Positions 32,644 to 43,016 of a stretch of DNA of 64,000 nt are shown here, in pieces. A program made the translations under genes and the position numbers. Position 1 is the stretch's first letter. Every line of letters starts with the position of its first letter. The DNA is from Periconia sp. R9002 (lineage: Eukaryota > Ascomycota > Dothideomycetes > Pleosporales > Periconiaceae): contig JAMAHW010000011.1 in the NCBI GenBank assembly GCA_023627715.1, forward strand, positions 558,001-622,000, read 5' to 3'. The notes beneath the pieces were generated by a model. It was not told where the DNA came from. It saw only the letters and a program-made list of their open reading frames with translations, and did no database searches.

Positions 32644-33122
32644 TTAATTCTGTGTGCGCTTTTTGATTTGGGAGGTGGAAACAAGGGGTCTCTTGACCTC
32701 CTTCCCATCCTCAGTCTTGGATTCGTCCTCGGAATCTTGCTTGAGTTCCTCGGAATGTTGCCTGGATTCCTGGATGACATTTCCCTCGGAATCTCGTGGG
32801 GTTTGCAGGACGATTTCGAGGCCTGGAGTCCTGTGAAATGCCTTGAGGGGGTCCTCCTTCTCCTTCTCGATCTTATATCTTGGTCCCAGTCAGTGATCAA
32901 AGCTAAACTGATAAAAGTAATGTCAACTCACAGCCACCCGTTCTGGTAATGCATGGCTTTCATAATTTGTCCACCGCCATCGGTGATCGCCTTCTCCGTC
33001 TCGTCCAACAGCGGTTTGTAGTCCATCGCGAGGACTCTCACCTGTCGAAATAAGTAAACGATCGGTATTTGGGGTGGGTTTCTTACGGTGTAGATATTGT
33101 GGGTCACTGAGAGATTGACCAT
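32644..33122 (-). CDS. Small hypothetical protein, acidic C-terminus
   Basis: Three exons on the minus strand: 33122-33087, 33041-32932, 32878-32644; introns 45 and 53 bp; 126 aa, with all phases closing. The first about 50 residues (RVLAMDYKPLLDETEKA, MKAMHYQNGWLYKIEKE) look globular. The rest is Glu/Ser/Lys-rich and probably disordered (EESRQ-like runs, EDESKTEDGKEVK), ending in a basic KKRTQN. No signal peptide or TM segment. I do not recognise the family. Support comes from three canonical short introns that keep one frame open, not from homology. Its upstream region shares a 40-bp sequence with 38263-38302. Confidence 0.6.
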
Positions 33123-34229
33123 CGTGATATTCTGCTGATTGCGTTCTTGCAGGTTTTCGGGAGAGCGGGTATGGTGTTTGTGTGTGTGAGTTTTGAGAAT
33201 GGGGCGCGATTGTGTTTGGTGAGCGGAGTTGGTGCGGGCAAATTCAAAATTTATTGATCAATGTGGTACCTATTTATGGGTCACGTGCCTTTCCCGTATG
33301 CGCTAGTTCTGTTGTACTACCTGACCTCTCTGTGGGCAACCGTGCGCCGACAATGATACCACCTGTCCTTCACCCTATTGTTGTCATATGTTGCCTTTTC
33401 CTCTCACTTTGTCCTCGATCTGCATTCACTTGAGTCGTACTGATTCGACGTGAAGAAGGTGAATAGGGATGATCGGTTTGTTGCAGCCAGGTCAAGCACT
33501 GGGAAACACCATGGTACTTGCAATCAATCACATCAGCTCTATTTCAAGCAGATTCTCATATCATCTTGTAGAACTAACTCCAACAAAACATAGATGCTAT
33601 AAAAACAATAGATATAAGTTTCTCAGTCGATAATCAAATACAGATAGTGTGTCTGGATGTGACAGTATCATGGATGTGTATTGTATTCGAGTACTAGCAG
33701 GCTATCTGAGTATGTGAAGATGTCCGGCCGTGTGGCTCCTGTCTTACTTTGGGCTTCTGCCTGTCGTGCCCTGAGACGAAAGATTAGTGATTATCGAACC
33801 TGAAATTCATCATCTATCTACAGCCGGGCTGCGTTTAGTGATCGTGGCAACACTCAGTCTCACAATAGGAAGATGCCATTTTACACAAGAACCGGTTCTA
33901 GAGAAACATGAACAGTTATGTCAGTTTATCTAGCTTTGATGTTAGCGCTGACATTGTCGAATTACAAGAGCACTCCAGGTCTATTACTAGGTCCTTGTCA
34001 ATAACGTTGGCTTTTGGCGAGTCCAATCACTTTCAAGCTCTTGAAATAGAATCCAACTATTCCATCGCTTCACAAAAATTGTGCAGCGAACTTTCCGTCA
34101 TATCCTTCTGACCATATTCGAAGTGTCAATATAATAGCTGGCGGTAAAAAATATTCAAGGTGTCCGCTTTCAAAACCCGATGACTCTTGCTGTCGTGTAA
34201 TTTTGACCTACTCAGCGTCGTCTATTCTA
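33123..34229. other. Intergenic
   Basis: Promoter side of the small gene and 3' side of the membrane-protein pseudogene. Has a short repeat at 33251-33290 (GATCAATGTGGTACCTA..TGGG) shared with 38263-38302. No gene supported. Confidence 0.55.
33251..33290 (+). repeat. Short dispersed repeat GATCAATGTGGTACCTA, copy 1
   Basis: GATCAATGTGGTACCTA followed by a T/C-rich gap and TGGG(T/G)CACRTGC also occurs at 38263-38302. Both lie upstream of minus-strand coding regions, so this could be a shared promoter element or a transposon end. Confidence 0.45.
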
Positions 34230-36202
34230 CTAAAATCGAGAATCATTCTCAATGCGATTGAGTGGAGTCACTGTATCCATTGTCCCGATTGCCACATGCC
34301 TCCTATTGGGGATTGATTTGACATCTCCCACGCAGATCTCTACTTTCTTCAATCTCCTGGCCTGGCTGTATCCATCTTCCATTGAGCTGGCGAGGGGTAC
34401 ATTGGCATATGGATTATCCCTTAGAATCAAGCTCACGCGATCCAGGATCTCGGGACCTCGCCGTAGCAGCCCAAAGACAGCTGTAGCAAGTGCTGCAAAC
34501 AGCATAGTCATGGATGAAACCACCAGGATAGCAAGCCAGCCACGCCGGCACTGAAGTATAAAGTGATCAGGTGTTATTGCGCCCGTCACATTCACCACGT
34601 CGTAATGAATTCCGAAACTAGAATTGCTTTGCGATGACATGTTGAAATAGCCCGTGACGCCACGAGGCGCAATCGTCGAGAGCCAGAACGTATTGACCAG
34701 CTGTGAGAAGCGCTGCGAAAAGACTGTGTCGCCAATTGGATAGATATCCGCACCACGCCAATTGGCAATTGTGCCATTGTCTGCTGTGGTGTCCGCGGAA
34801 TACGGCGACGCGGGATGTGTGAAATAATACTCAATGGGTGTCGAGTATGCATGCGTATTTGTGGTATCCCAGGTCGATATATCTGCGGCTTTTGCGAAGC
34901 TTTCGAAAAAACCAGGGTCATAGCCGTTATCCAGAACAGTCAACTCGGTCAAATTACGGCCCGTGAAAAATGTTGGATTACGTGGGTTGGTGGACTCGCG
35001 CACGCGAGTTACTTTGCAGTCGGCATCATGGCAGAAGGTATCGGCTTCTACGTAAGTTGTGAGAAGGGTGCAAGAGGCATTCGTGACGGCGTTGTCGGTA
35101 AAGGATAGATGTCAAAACAAGGCGTTGGGGCCCATCGCGGCCTGCGGCTTGATTTTTATTAACCCAAATGCCGAAAGTCTGCATAGTGTTTTTATAAGCA
35201 GGAATGCCGAGTTCGTTGGTACGGTTCAATTCAGTGAATGGCTCGGCTATAGTTTTTTCGAGGCTTATGACTCAACATGCAGTCAGTGTACATGTACATT
35301 GTGTCGAGAACAAAACTCCTGTTCGTAGACCCCGTGGCTTGTCTGGGGACCGCCGGCAATCCTATTAGCGAGGAATAATTACACCCCGCCCCAGGCAGAG
35401 CATTATACCACTTGTCGCTGTCAGGAAGTGCACGAGCGCTCCTGCACGCTTCTAGCATGAGGATCTTTATATTGCCAAATACATCCATGGGGGCGAGCTT
35501 GACGTCGCCTGTTGACCCAAGGGCGCCGGTGAAGGCACCTCAGACCTGAGTCATAACACGCGACCCTGCCGAACTTGTGGGCTCTTTGTAGCTCGGTTCC
35601 GAACTATAATTCAAATAAGTGAATTCCCAGGGAAGAGAGTGCACGTTTGGTACAACGCCGATAACTCGAAAAGCTGCCTGGCCACCCAGCTGAGAGAGAG
35701 CCCATAAAATCAAAAGGAACGGCGTTAACACGTTGAACGCGCGTAAACTGAATGGCGTCGTTAAGGTGCTAAAGACAGTGCGACTGCTCAGGAGGTACTC
35801 CAGACTCAGCACTGAGATACCTCGTTCGAGGCTCCAGGCCGCGATTGACGTCAAGAACATCCCAATCACGGCAGCGAAGACTATTGGGAAGAAGGTTGTT
35901 CCATAGGGGGCGGTGGACTGAAGGGTGCGCACGACTTTTGTTTCGATGGATTTACCCTCATTATGCAGGACCAGAAACCCATAGATTAAGAAGAGAAGTG
36001 GAGGGACAATGAGTAGGAGGTCCGCGAAAAACGAGCAAGAGTACTGAAGGAGAGTACTGAAGGAGAGAACTCTGCGAGTAGGCTCAAAGCGTGAGGGGTC
36101 GTTGACGGCGTGGGAGGAGTTGCTGAATTCCTTGTAGTCATCGCCTGTGGCCTGTAGCAGCGGCCCTGACTGGGGCGACTCCGAGTGTGGTTTGTGGTCC
36201 AT
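34230..36202 (-). pseudogene. Decayed multi-pass membrane protein gene
   Basis: Reading minus from ATG 36202, four hydrophobic segments (LLLIVPPLLFLIYGFLVL; FFPIVFAAVIGMFLTSIAA; FNVLTPFLLILWALSQ and others) precede a predicted extracellular domain with many NxS/T sites. A last TM (GWLAILVVSSMTMLFAALAT) and GPEILDRVSLILRDNPY close the protein, typical of a large uncharacterised fungal family. The gene is broken in three ways: an in-frame TGA at 35542-35540, a junction near 35265-35250 that no clean splice restores, and a frameshift near 35100. The sequence on both sides of each lesion continues the same protein in different frames. TGA could come from CGA by C-to-T change. Possibly still transcribed, not functional as read. 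Confidence 0.7.
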
Positions 36203-36940
36203 GGCAGTTGAACGCAGCGCGGGCTTCGTTAACTTGTCAAAGGGATGGAGAATAGGAAGCGATGCTGCAGTGAAAAGAAGAGTAATGCGTTGATCTTTTT
36301 ATTACACATGGTACATACCTCCCATGCAACAGAGACATGATATTGACAGAGGATCGCCGGATTTGGAGATTTGTTAATTGTGTATGCTGCAAATGCGAGT
36401 CAATCACAGTGCATTGCAGATTGGCCGACCAATCATTTTGCTCTCCAACGGCGCGAAGGATTCAACGTCCTCCAGCACCATCTACCAGACCGGTGAATGC
36501 TGACTGCGACTGTGTCTCAGCCTGATGGTTAAACAGCTGCACTTGTTATTATTAGAGCAACTTCCGTTTCTAACATATTGATTCTTGCACTTGTGTCTTT
36601 CCGTATGAAATTGATCCGCACAGAGTATTGCTACCCTAGGTACCGTCTTTCAGGATATTCGTGTTGATATAAGCTCGTTAGTTCATCATGGAGAAACGGA
36701 GGTTATTATAAATGTTTTTTTCCAAGCCTCAATCACGGAGCCAATAGTTACCTGTGAGAGCGTCCCTAGCCAAGGACGTTACCTGAGATCGGAACCAGTG
36801 TTTATACCGTGACTGATTACACCAATCAATCGCGAAGAAGAAGACACTTTTGATACATGTTTTTTTTCTTAGTCTTGAAGGTACTAATCTCACACGGTGA
36901 AGGATAGATATAATGATGTGTGTATTGGTATAGTACCTGG
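36203..36940. other. Intergenic with promoter-like repeat copy
   Basis: Upstream of the membrane-protein pseudogene. Contains copy A of the promoter-like repeat (36724-36855). The ORFs here have no recognisable features. Confidence 0.55.
36724..36855 (+). repeat. Promoter-like dispersed repeat, copy A
   Basis: About 130 bp closely similar to 42134-42260, and over its right 80 bp to 62941-63020. Conserved core: GTTACCTGAGATC, TATACCGTGACTGATTAC, CCAATCAAT and GCGAAGAAGA, in fixed order and spacing. No intact gene follows it here, unlike copy C. Confidence 0.8.
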
Positions 36941-37876
36941 CTACCTGGCTATCTGCCTATGTATATGTCCAGCTCCTACCCTTGCCCAGGGCTCCTTCCC
37001 ACAGTTGATGCCCTGAAAAATAATGAACAAGAATTGTGCCTTCGCAACCACAGGGATATTGATTTGATCCGCATTATCAAGGGTGCCCGGGATGTGCACA
37101 ACATCGCGGACTTCCCAAAGCATGTTGGCGATGACATTGGGGTTTTCATCGAATACTTTGATCCAGAATTCCTGTTTAGCGTTTGGTGAATATTTTGCGT
37201 ACGGCACCTTCATTGATGGTAACATCTGCTGCGTATTGTTTGGTCCTCTGAACCAGGCAGGTTCCTCGTAGAGCACATCCAGGGCCTGAAAATGGTGCAA
37301 CCGCTTCTGGGCGATCGTGATTGGCGCATTGGATGACATCTTTTGCTTCAAGGCACGGTCGTATTCCGCCTTGGCTGCCGCGAACGCTTCCTTGCGAGCG
37401 GTGTTGATACTCTCTCGAGCGGAAATTCTCATTTCCTGATATTTGCTGTGTATCCGCCGCTGAGCTTCGATCCGTGCTGGCTCGACTTCCCGTTCACTCT
37501 GGAATAGATGCCATTTTTCAGCTATGCATACGTTCCAGAAGCTGCTGTCGAACTCTTGAGTCTCGATATGATGCTGTACGAGACTGTATAGATATGACTT
37601 GGGTCCGAAAGTTCGCGACCTGTATGGAAGCCATATAGACTTCACCTTCTGCTCCAACTCGTGGTATTTCTGTGTGTCATCGTCTTCGGTCCTTGCCTTT
37701 CCGATGATCATCGCGGCTTTCTCGTCGGTGATGTCCAGGTATCGGGCGAAAGTCAATTTTGTCATGACCCTCATTGACTCCTTGTCGCGAATTTTCCCGG
37801 GCTCAGCGTCGTCGGTGTACCCTAGCTCTGAGGGTGATGCGGTTTGGCGAATGTCTTGTACAACCTCCCAGTTCAT
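36941..37876 (-). CDS. Hypothetical charged protein
   Basis: An open frame of 311 aa from the ATG at 37876 (start MNWEVVQDIRQ). The frame continues upstream to about 38269 but has no ATG there and runs into a minisatellite, so I take 37876. Features: a Glu/Lys/Ala-rich helical segment in the middle (ARIEAQRRIHSK, ARKEAFAAAKAEYDRALK) with globular-looking flanks (FWNVCIAEKWHLFQSE; FWIKVFDENPNVIANMLW). No TM or signal. I do not recognise the family. An upstream exon giving a different N-terminus, or an intron near the 3' end, cannot be excluded. Confidence 0.45.
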   Translation of the reverse strand: MNWEVVQDIRQTASPSELGYTDDAEPGKIRDKESMRVMTKLTFARYLDITDEKAAMIIGKARTEDDDTQKYHELEQKVKSIWLPYRSRTFGPKSYLYSLVQHHIETQEFDSSFWNVCIAEKWHLFQSEREVEPARIEAQRRIHSKYQEMRISARESINTARKEAFAAAKAEYDRALKQKMSSNAPITIAQKRLHHFQALDVLYEEPAWFRGPNNTQQMLPSMKVPYAKYSPNAKQEFWIKVFDENPNVIANMLWEVRDVVHIPGTLDNADQINIPVVAKAQFLFIIFQGINCGKEPWARVGAGHIHRQIAR

Positions 37877-38080
37877 GCTCCCTGGGAAGGGGATGGACAG
37901 CAGCACAATGGGGCGCTCGATGATGGACGTTTTCAGTGCGGAGCGCGTCTTGAAGCGTTTGTAATGATGGGTTTTCGAGATGTCTTGTTGGTTTGCTATG
38001 ATGCCTTCGATGGGAAGGTACGATGGAGGTGAATGGGAGCAGCGCTTCGGAGGGGCGAGTAAGAGGGACCAGGAAGAGGG

Positions 38081-38220
38081 GCGAGTGGGAGAGGCAAATA
38101 GGGAAGGCGAGTAAGAGAGGCAAATAGGGAAGGCGAGTAAGAGAGGCGAGTAAGAAAGGTGAGAGAAGCGAGTGAGAGAGGCACCAAGAGGAGGCGACCA
38201 AGTCAACCAAGAGAGGTGAG
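38081..38220. repeat. 13-bp minisatellite with 26-bp higher order
   Basis: Alternating 13-mers GCGAGTAAGAGAG and GCAAATAGGGAAG (together a 26-bp unit repeated twice), then further GCGAGTRAGARAG units that drift toward 38220. Purine-only strand over long stretches. Confidence 0.8.
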
Positions 38221-38262
38221 CAAAAGGTTTGTATGTCAGTGCCGGTAAGTTCAAGTACTCGT

Positions 38263-38302
38263 CGATCAATGTGGTACCTAGCTACTGGGCACATGCGTAC
38301 CC
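38263..38302 (+). repeat. Short dispersed repeat GATCAATGTGGTACCTA, copy 2
   Basis: Matches 33251-33290 in sequence and orientation, with CGTCGATCAATGTGGTACCT followed by TGGGCACATGCG. See copy 1. Confidence 0.45.
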
Positions 38303-38435
38303 ACACAACCCGCTACGTACACAGTAACATTAAGACACGATAAGTTGCAGAGTTTTGCAACATTTACCACTCATCATATCAGCCCTGGTTGAATTAAACT
38401 GACTTCAGTTTTATTAACCCCTTTAAAAAAAAAAC

Positions 38436-38470
38436 GTTTTTGAACTGGGTTTAGATAGCCCGGGTAGTAT
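38436..38470 (+). repeat. Short dispersed repeat, copy 2
   Basis: Counterpart of 19597-19632: T-run, AACTGG, TAG, TAGC, GGTAGTAT. Flanked by AT-rich sequence as in copy 1. Confidence 0.45.
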
Positions 38471-38738
38471 TCGTACGATTAAAATCGTCTATAACTTCAA
38501 AATGTTATAAACTGACTTCGTATCTGTGAATTTCAGGTGACGGGCTAGTCTCTGCAATTGGATATTGACGCTGGCACGGCACCTAAAAACGGGGTGAAAG
38601 CTCATATTTGACTACTACAGTCATGATATGCAGCGGCTTAGCTTCGTTAGGAACATAATTTCTGTAGAATAGAGAACTCAATATCGACTGCAACGCAGTG
38701 ACACATTTCATAAATTCATAGTACTCATCATGCATTGT

Positions 38739-40146
38739 TCATTGCTTCTTCCTCTTCCCTTTCCCCTTCTTCTTTTCGGTGGCTGGCTCGTCAGGCACCA
38801 GTTTTCTCTTCGCTCGACCTGCGCTCTCCGGTATCTCCGTATCTCCAGCTCCTGGTGAAGATCGTGATGCAAACGACGCACTTGGCGTAGGATCCTCCAC
38901 GGTCTCCTCCTCTCTCGACATCTGTCGCTTCCTTGGTCTACCACGCCTGCCGGATCCGGGGCTGCGTCTGTGCATGAAGGGTTGTGGAACAGAGGGTTCA
39001 TCCTGATAATCCTGGTTGACCTGGAAGCTAGAAGTAGGAATATCGTTGCCTGGTGTGGTTGCAATATGAAGAGGACTGTCCGGTGCACTCTCTCTAGCAG
39101 AGTCTCTTCTCCTTGATTGAAGTATCTCTTCCTCCAGCGACTCATATTTCCATTTAATCGAATTGTCTTTGAAAGCTTGGACATGCATCCACCACAACGC
39201 TGTATTGACAGAAATTCCATTGCCTTCTTCGACTTCGTATCCGTCCGCTGTCCGGCCATTGCACCAAGGAATTGGTGCAAACTCCAGCATTCCATGTTCA
39301 TCCAGAGCGGCAAGCGCAAGATCTTTAGACCGAGGACCCGCTGACGCAAAGTCGGCCATAGGCCTGATCCTTACAAGCACAAGTTCTTTGTCTGTGACGA
39401 GGTATCCGTATCGCGTTTTCAGCTTACAACAGTAGCTATAAATCTGGGATATAGGCCATAGCCAAGGAGGCGTGCGTTTTCGGTGGGGTAACTTGCATTC
39501 CCCCAGTTGGATATCAGCCGAAGTCCAATTCTTGCTGTACTTTGAGTCACCTGGTATTAAAATAGTATTAGCTCATCGCATAGCAATGTAGCTCACATCA
39601 ACCTCATGTTCCGTGACGTGCACACAAGATAAATGTTGGACACGTGATGAAGGGAAAGAAAGTGGTTGCTTCACCTGGCATAATGCTGACTGGCGGTACA
39701 ATGAGGTCGCCTTCTCTCCATGGCTCGCTTCGGACGACTGCCGCCCAGTCTGGTTGAAAAGGCCTCGCCACTCCTTGACACCTAGCTGCTGCATAGCCTC
39801 GTACCATGTCTATGGTCTCATTATGATCCAAGAAGTCTTGCGACTCCCGCAGCGCACTGTTGACGATCTTCCTGTTCCATCCAAACAAAATGTCCCCCAA
39901 ACCGCTCTCACCCTTGATACAGCGATCGTAAAAATCGACTTCATCAACTCGATTGCGCTCTTTTCTGATGTTGAGAATATCGTGATACATATTATCCAGC
40001 ACCCACGGTTTGACCTCCTCCCATTTTTGTATGAATCGTGGATATGTATAAGAAAGATTCTTGGTAATGCTTTTGTCGCTATCTTGAGTCATGTGGCGTA
40101 TCTCAGGATTTGGACGTCTGAGATAATCAATCAGAGTTTCAGGCAT
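38739..40146 (-). CDS. Hypothetical nuclear-type protein with AT-hook
   Basis: Two exons on the minus strand, 40146-39675 and 39550-38739 (intron 124 bp, phase 1), 427 aa. The splice joins VSIMPGDSKYSKNW, matching a fungal family that continues with WPISQIYSYC and TRYGYLVTDKELVLVRI, a segment common in orphan proteins of Pezizomycotina often found with kinase-like domains. The C-terminal 130 residues are Ser/Pro/Arg-rich with an AT-hook core (GRRGRPRKRQ) and a Lys/Gly tail (KKKGKGKRKKQ), suggesting nuclear DNA or chromatin binding. ATG 40146 is the first Met; the frame extends 13 codons further without an ATG. The 124-bp intron is longer than its neighbours. Confidence 0.6.
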
Positions 40147-40803
40147 TCCGACGACGAAAAAATGATGATCGAAGATGTAGAGCACAGTAACAGTATAGCA
40201 GTATTATGTCCAAGCATACCTTATCGCCCAATATATCATCGTAACGCTTGTAACCTCCCACAAGACCAACATATCGTACGTGTGGATGAAGATTACTGAC
40301 ATTGGTGACCGCGCCTCTTTCACGCAGTGATATGTCTCAAAGTGGAAGCTGGAGTGAAGGTCGGTGACAAGCTATTAAAAGCAATGTGACAGCCACAATT
40401 CTTATTACCGAGCGGGGTAATCGCGAAGGATCCAGTGAATAGACGCGTATCACCCCAGGGCGTTCTGCCGGGTTGCCCTGGTTCGTACCCGATATCCGTT
40501 CTTAATAAACAGTTGTCCTATCACCGCCCCTCTCCGCGTTACTTGCCGAAAATCAATACTTGGGTCTCTGGTCGGGCGCTGCACGCTCAACCCGAGGATG
40601 CCACACCTTTTACATTCCATGCAGACAACGTAACACTATGACTTGGTCATACATTGCTTGTGTAACATAGCGACCCCCTACGTATATATTATTAGGTTTT
40701 CACAATGCGATAACCACCGCGTACTGAGTCAACAAGTCCATGCACGTCAGATTCTGTTTTTGGACCTGTTCATTTTTTTAAAGAAAAACTCTTCATTTGA
40801 AGT
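40147..40803. other. Intergenic, divergent
   Basis: Shared upstream region of the AT-hook protein (leftward) and the FTA2-like gene (rightward). No repeat copy seen. Confidence 0.55.
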
Positions 40804-41877
40804 ATGCCTAGGGGCAAAGCGAAACGATTGCGTCTTCCACGAGTGGATGTGGATCTACAGGCGTCCCGGCAAGAAACATTGCTCCCGTCCATCGACGGCC
40901 CCAAAATTGGACCATTTCGACACCCTAGTTTCCGGTCGTTGCTGGACTTCAATTTTGGAGCACTGCTTGATGAGCCCTCCAGCAGTGGAGGTGGGGAGGG
41001 ATATGTTATCAAAGCTACGCTAGACAGTGAAACCTATGCCATAAAGATTGTAAGAGATCTATCGCATGGATGACTGGCTTTCCTTGTCCATCCTCGATTT
41101 TACCATCTAACAAATTACCAGTTCAAATTCTACGACATTGAAGTAGCCCGTTCTCGCTTCTCAGAGAGAATGCTTCAAAAGATCCCATCAGAAAAACACC
41201 TCCTCGAGACCATGGCCCCCTTTTACGCCGAATGCCGAGCCTACGGAAGAATCAATGAGATTTACACCAAGCTTTACCCTGGCCAAAGGCCACAAGATTT
41301 ACGGAGCGAATTCCTATTGGCCGCGTTATGCTGTGGTTATATCTTAATCACAGCAGAACAAGAAGATGCCCTAATTTCTAAATTCCCAGCAATTGAATTT
41401 GAACGAGATGAAGAACAGCACGGTACCCAGCCCGTCCGCGCCATAGTAAAACAATACCTACCTCTTCCATCCCTAGATCGAAAGAAGAGATCAGTCAAAC
41501 GTATGCTGCGAGACCTCAAGACGCTCCATAGCTACGGCGTGTACCCGATTGATGTTCGTGAGGAGAATTATCGCTCTGGTGTTTTGGTTGATTTTGGGGA
41601 GGCAATGACGACTCCGAGTTGCGTGCTCGATGCGCTGCCGGCTGATACAGCGGAGCGCGAGCGGGGAAGAGGTTATGGTGCTTTTGACGACATGATTGAG
41701 AGAGCAAAGATTAAGACGCAGGTTCGTGCTGTGTATGATAATGGGTGGGCGAGCAGAACTAGAGCGGGGAGGAAGAGGTATAATGAATTTATGGAGTCAG
41801 AAGGTGGGTGGAGGAAGAGGGCTGGCACTTCACAGGTAGGGAGGAAAGTCGGGGAGGGGGGATTCTTGCTCTTGTAG
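40804..41877 (+). CDS. FTA2 / protein-kinase-like fungal protein
   Basis: Two exons, 40804-41049 and 41122-41877 (intron 72 bp, phase 0), 333 aa. The protein follows a degenerate kinase fold: GEGYVIKATLDSETYAIKIFK (glycine loop and Lys, split by the intron), APFYAECRAYGRI (helix C-like), VRAIVKQYLP (hinge), then LHSYGVYPIDVREENYRSG and LVDFGEA, in the place of the HRD and DFG loops. The catalytic Asp of HRD is replaced by DVREENY, as in the FTA2 (Sim4 kinetochore) and related fungal families. Many such genes are expanded outside kinetochores, so centromere function is unproven. The basic C-terminal tail looks disordered. Confidence 0.7.
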
Positions 41878-42133
41878 TACTGTCAACCTTCTAGTATATA
41901 TCAAATGATACATAAGCTTTACAATCATTGTTATGATTGTACATAGTTTTTCTTTTTCTCCATCCCAGCGCGGTGTTCATGGCGTCATTGACCACCCACC
42001 TTGGGTCGCTAGTCACTGAAGTATCGAAAATCTAGAGCTGGTTAGTGGAAGGCGGAAGTTAAATGGTGGATCGTGGGTGATTTCGTTAAGTAGAGCTGAT
42101 AGCTGATACACTCAGTGCTACATATTGAACCCC

Positions 42134-42260
42134 CAAGCCTCAATCACGTGACCCATAGTAACCTGTGTGCAAGGAACGTCCGTTACCTGAGATCCACCAA
42201 AAGTGTCTATACTGTGACTGATTACACCAATCAATTGCGACGAAGAAAATACTTTCGATC
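42134..42260 (+). repeat. Promoter-like dispersed repeat, copy B
   Basis: Matches copy A (36724-36855) over its whole length, starting with AAGCCTCAATCACG and ending with GAAGAAAATACTTTCGATC. Differences are small indels and transitions. As with copy A, no intact gene follows. Confidence 0.8.
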
Positions 42261-42348
42261 TTTTTGTCTAATAGAATTCTTCTGTCAACCAACCCTGCGC
42301 ATACATCTTTTGGTAACAGTAGTTCTAGTGCTTAGAAGACAGTACCTA

Positions 42349-42369
42349 TGTACATGTACATGTACATGT
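42349..42369. repeat. (GTACAT)n microsatellite
   Basis: Three to four GTACAT units, self-complementary, so possible hairpin. Confidence 0.7.
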
Positions 42370-43016
42370 TCATCAATTGATCATTGATATGTATGTAGCT
42401 TTCCCCCACACATTTCGTGATCCTGAAACAACATAACGAACTGATTTTTAAATAAACTTGGGACCATAAAATACTATACATATGTAAACAACGCTCTGAA
42501 AGGCAATCTCTAGCTGCCTACAAGAGAGTCGGCAGTTCGTAAATTTCGAACACTGAAGATCACGATGCTCGACAGAACTATAATTCGGCACCTCGGTAGG
42601 TATTACATACGAAGTTCAATTAGTCTGTTGCTAGAGAATAGAGGTATATAACTATAAGGTAATCTACGAAAGAGTTAGTCTCATTGATGACAGACCTTCT
42701 TGTGGGCCAGGTTCCAAGTTCACTCATCAGGGTCTCTCCCGCTTGACGCTACAAAGGTATAATTGGAGCCTCGTCAGTCATCAAGGGTCTACAAAACCAA
42801 AAACTTCGACATCAATTCTCTACTTCGTATAGCGTAAAAACAAGCAACACGCCTATAGATTATTTATCTGCTCTCGTGTCTGTTCGACGCGCAGCATCAT
42901 GGCTGCTTAGTGATGATTCGTGATCAAGGTGGCGCTAGTGTCTGGCGAAATCGATCGCAATTATAACCGCTGTTCATGTTTAAACCGAAGCATCTACGGA
43001 AACTTCACCCATCACC

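Larger units (their letters stand above)
37877..38738. other. Intergenic with 13-bp minisatellite and dispersed repeats
   Basis: Holds the 13-bp minisatellite (38081-38220), a shared 40-bp repeat (38263-38302) and a short dispersed repeat (38436-38470). AT-rich beyond 38330. Confidence 0.55.
41878..43016. other. Intergenic with promoter-like repeat copy
   Basis: Contains copy B of the promoter-like repeat (42134-42260) and a (GTACAT)n tract at 42349-42369. Upstream of FMP52. No gene supported. Confidence 0.55.

Noticed and set aside
35521..35557. 37-bp intron removing the TGA in the membrane-protein gene
   Set aside because: It has GT..AG ends but is shorter than any other intron here and its donor (GTCTGA) is poor. 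Further lesions downstream support a pseudogene.
37877..38269. Upstream extension of the hypothetical gene ending at 36941
   Set aside because: The frame has no ATG and runs through a 13-bp minisatellite.
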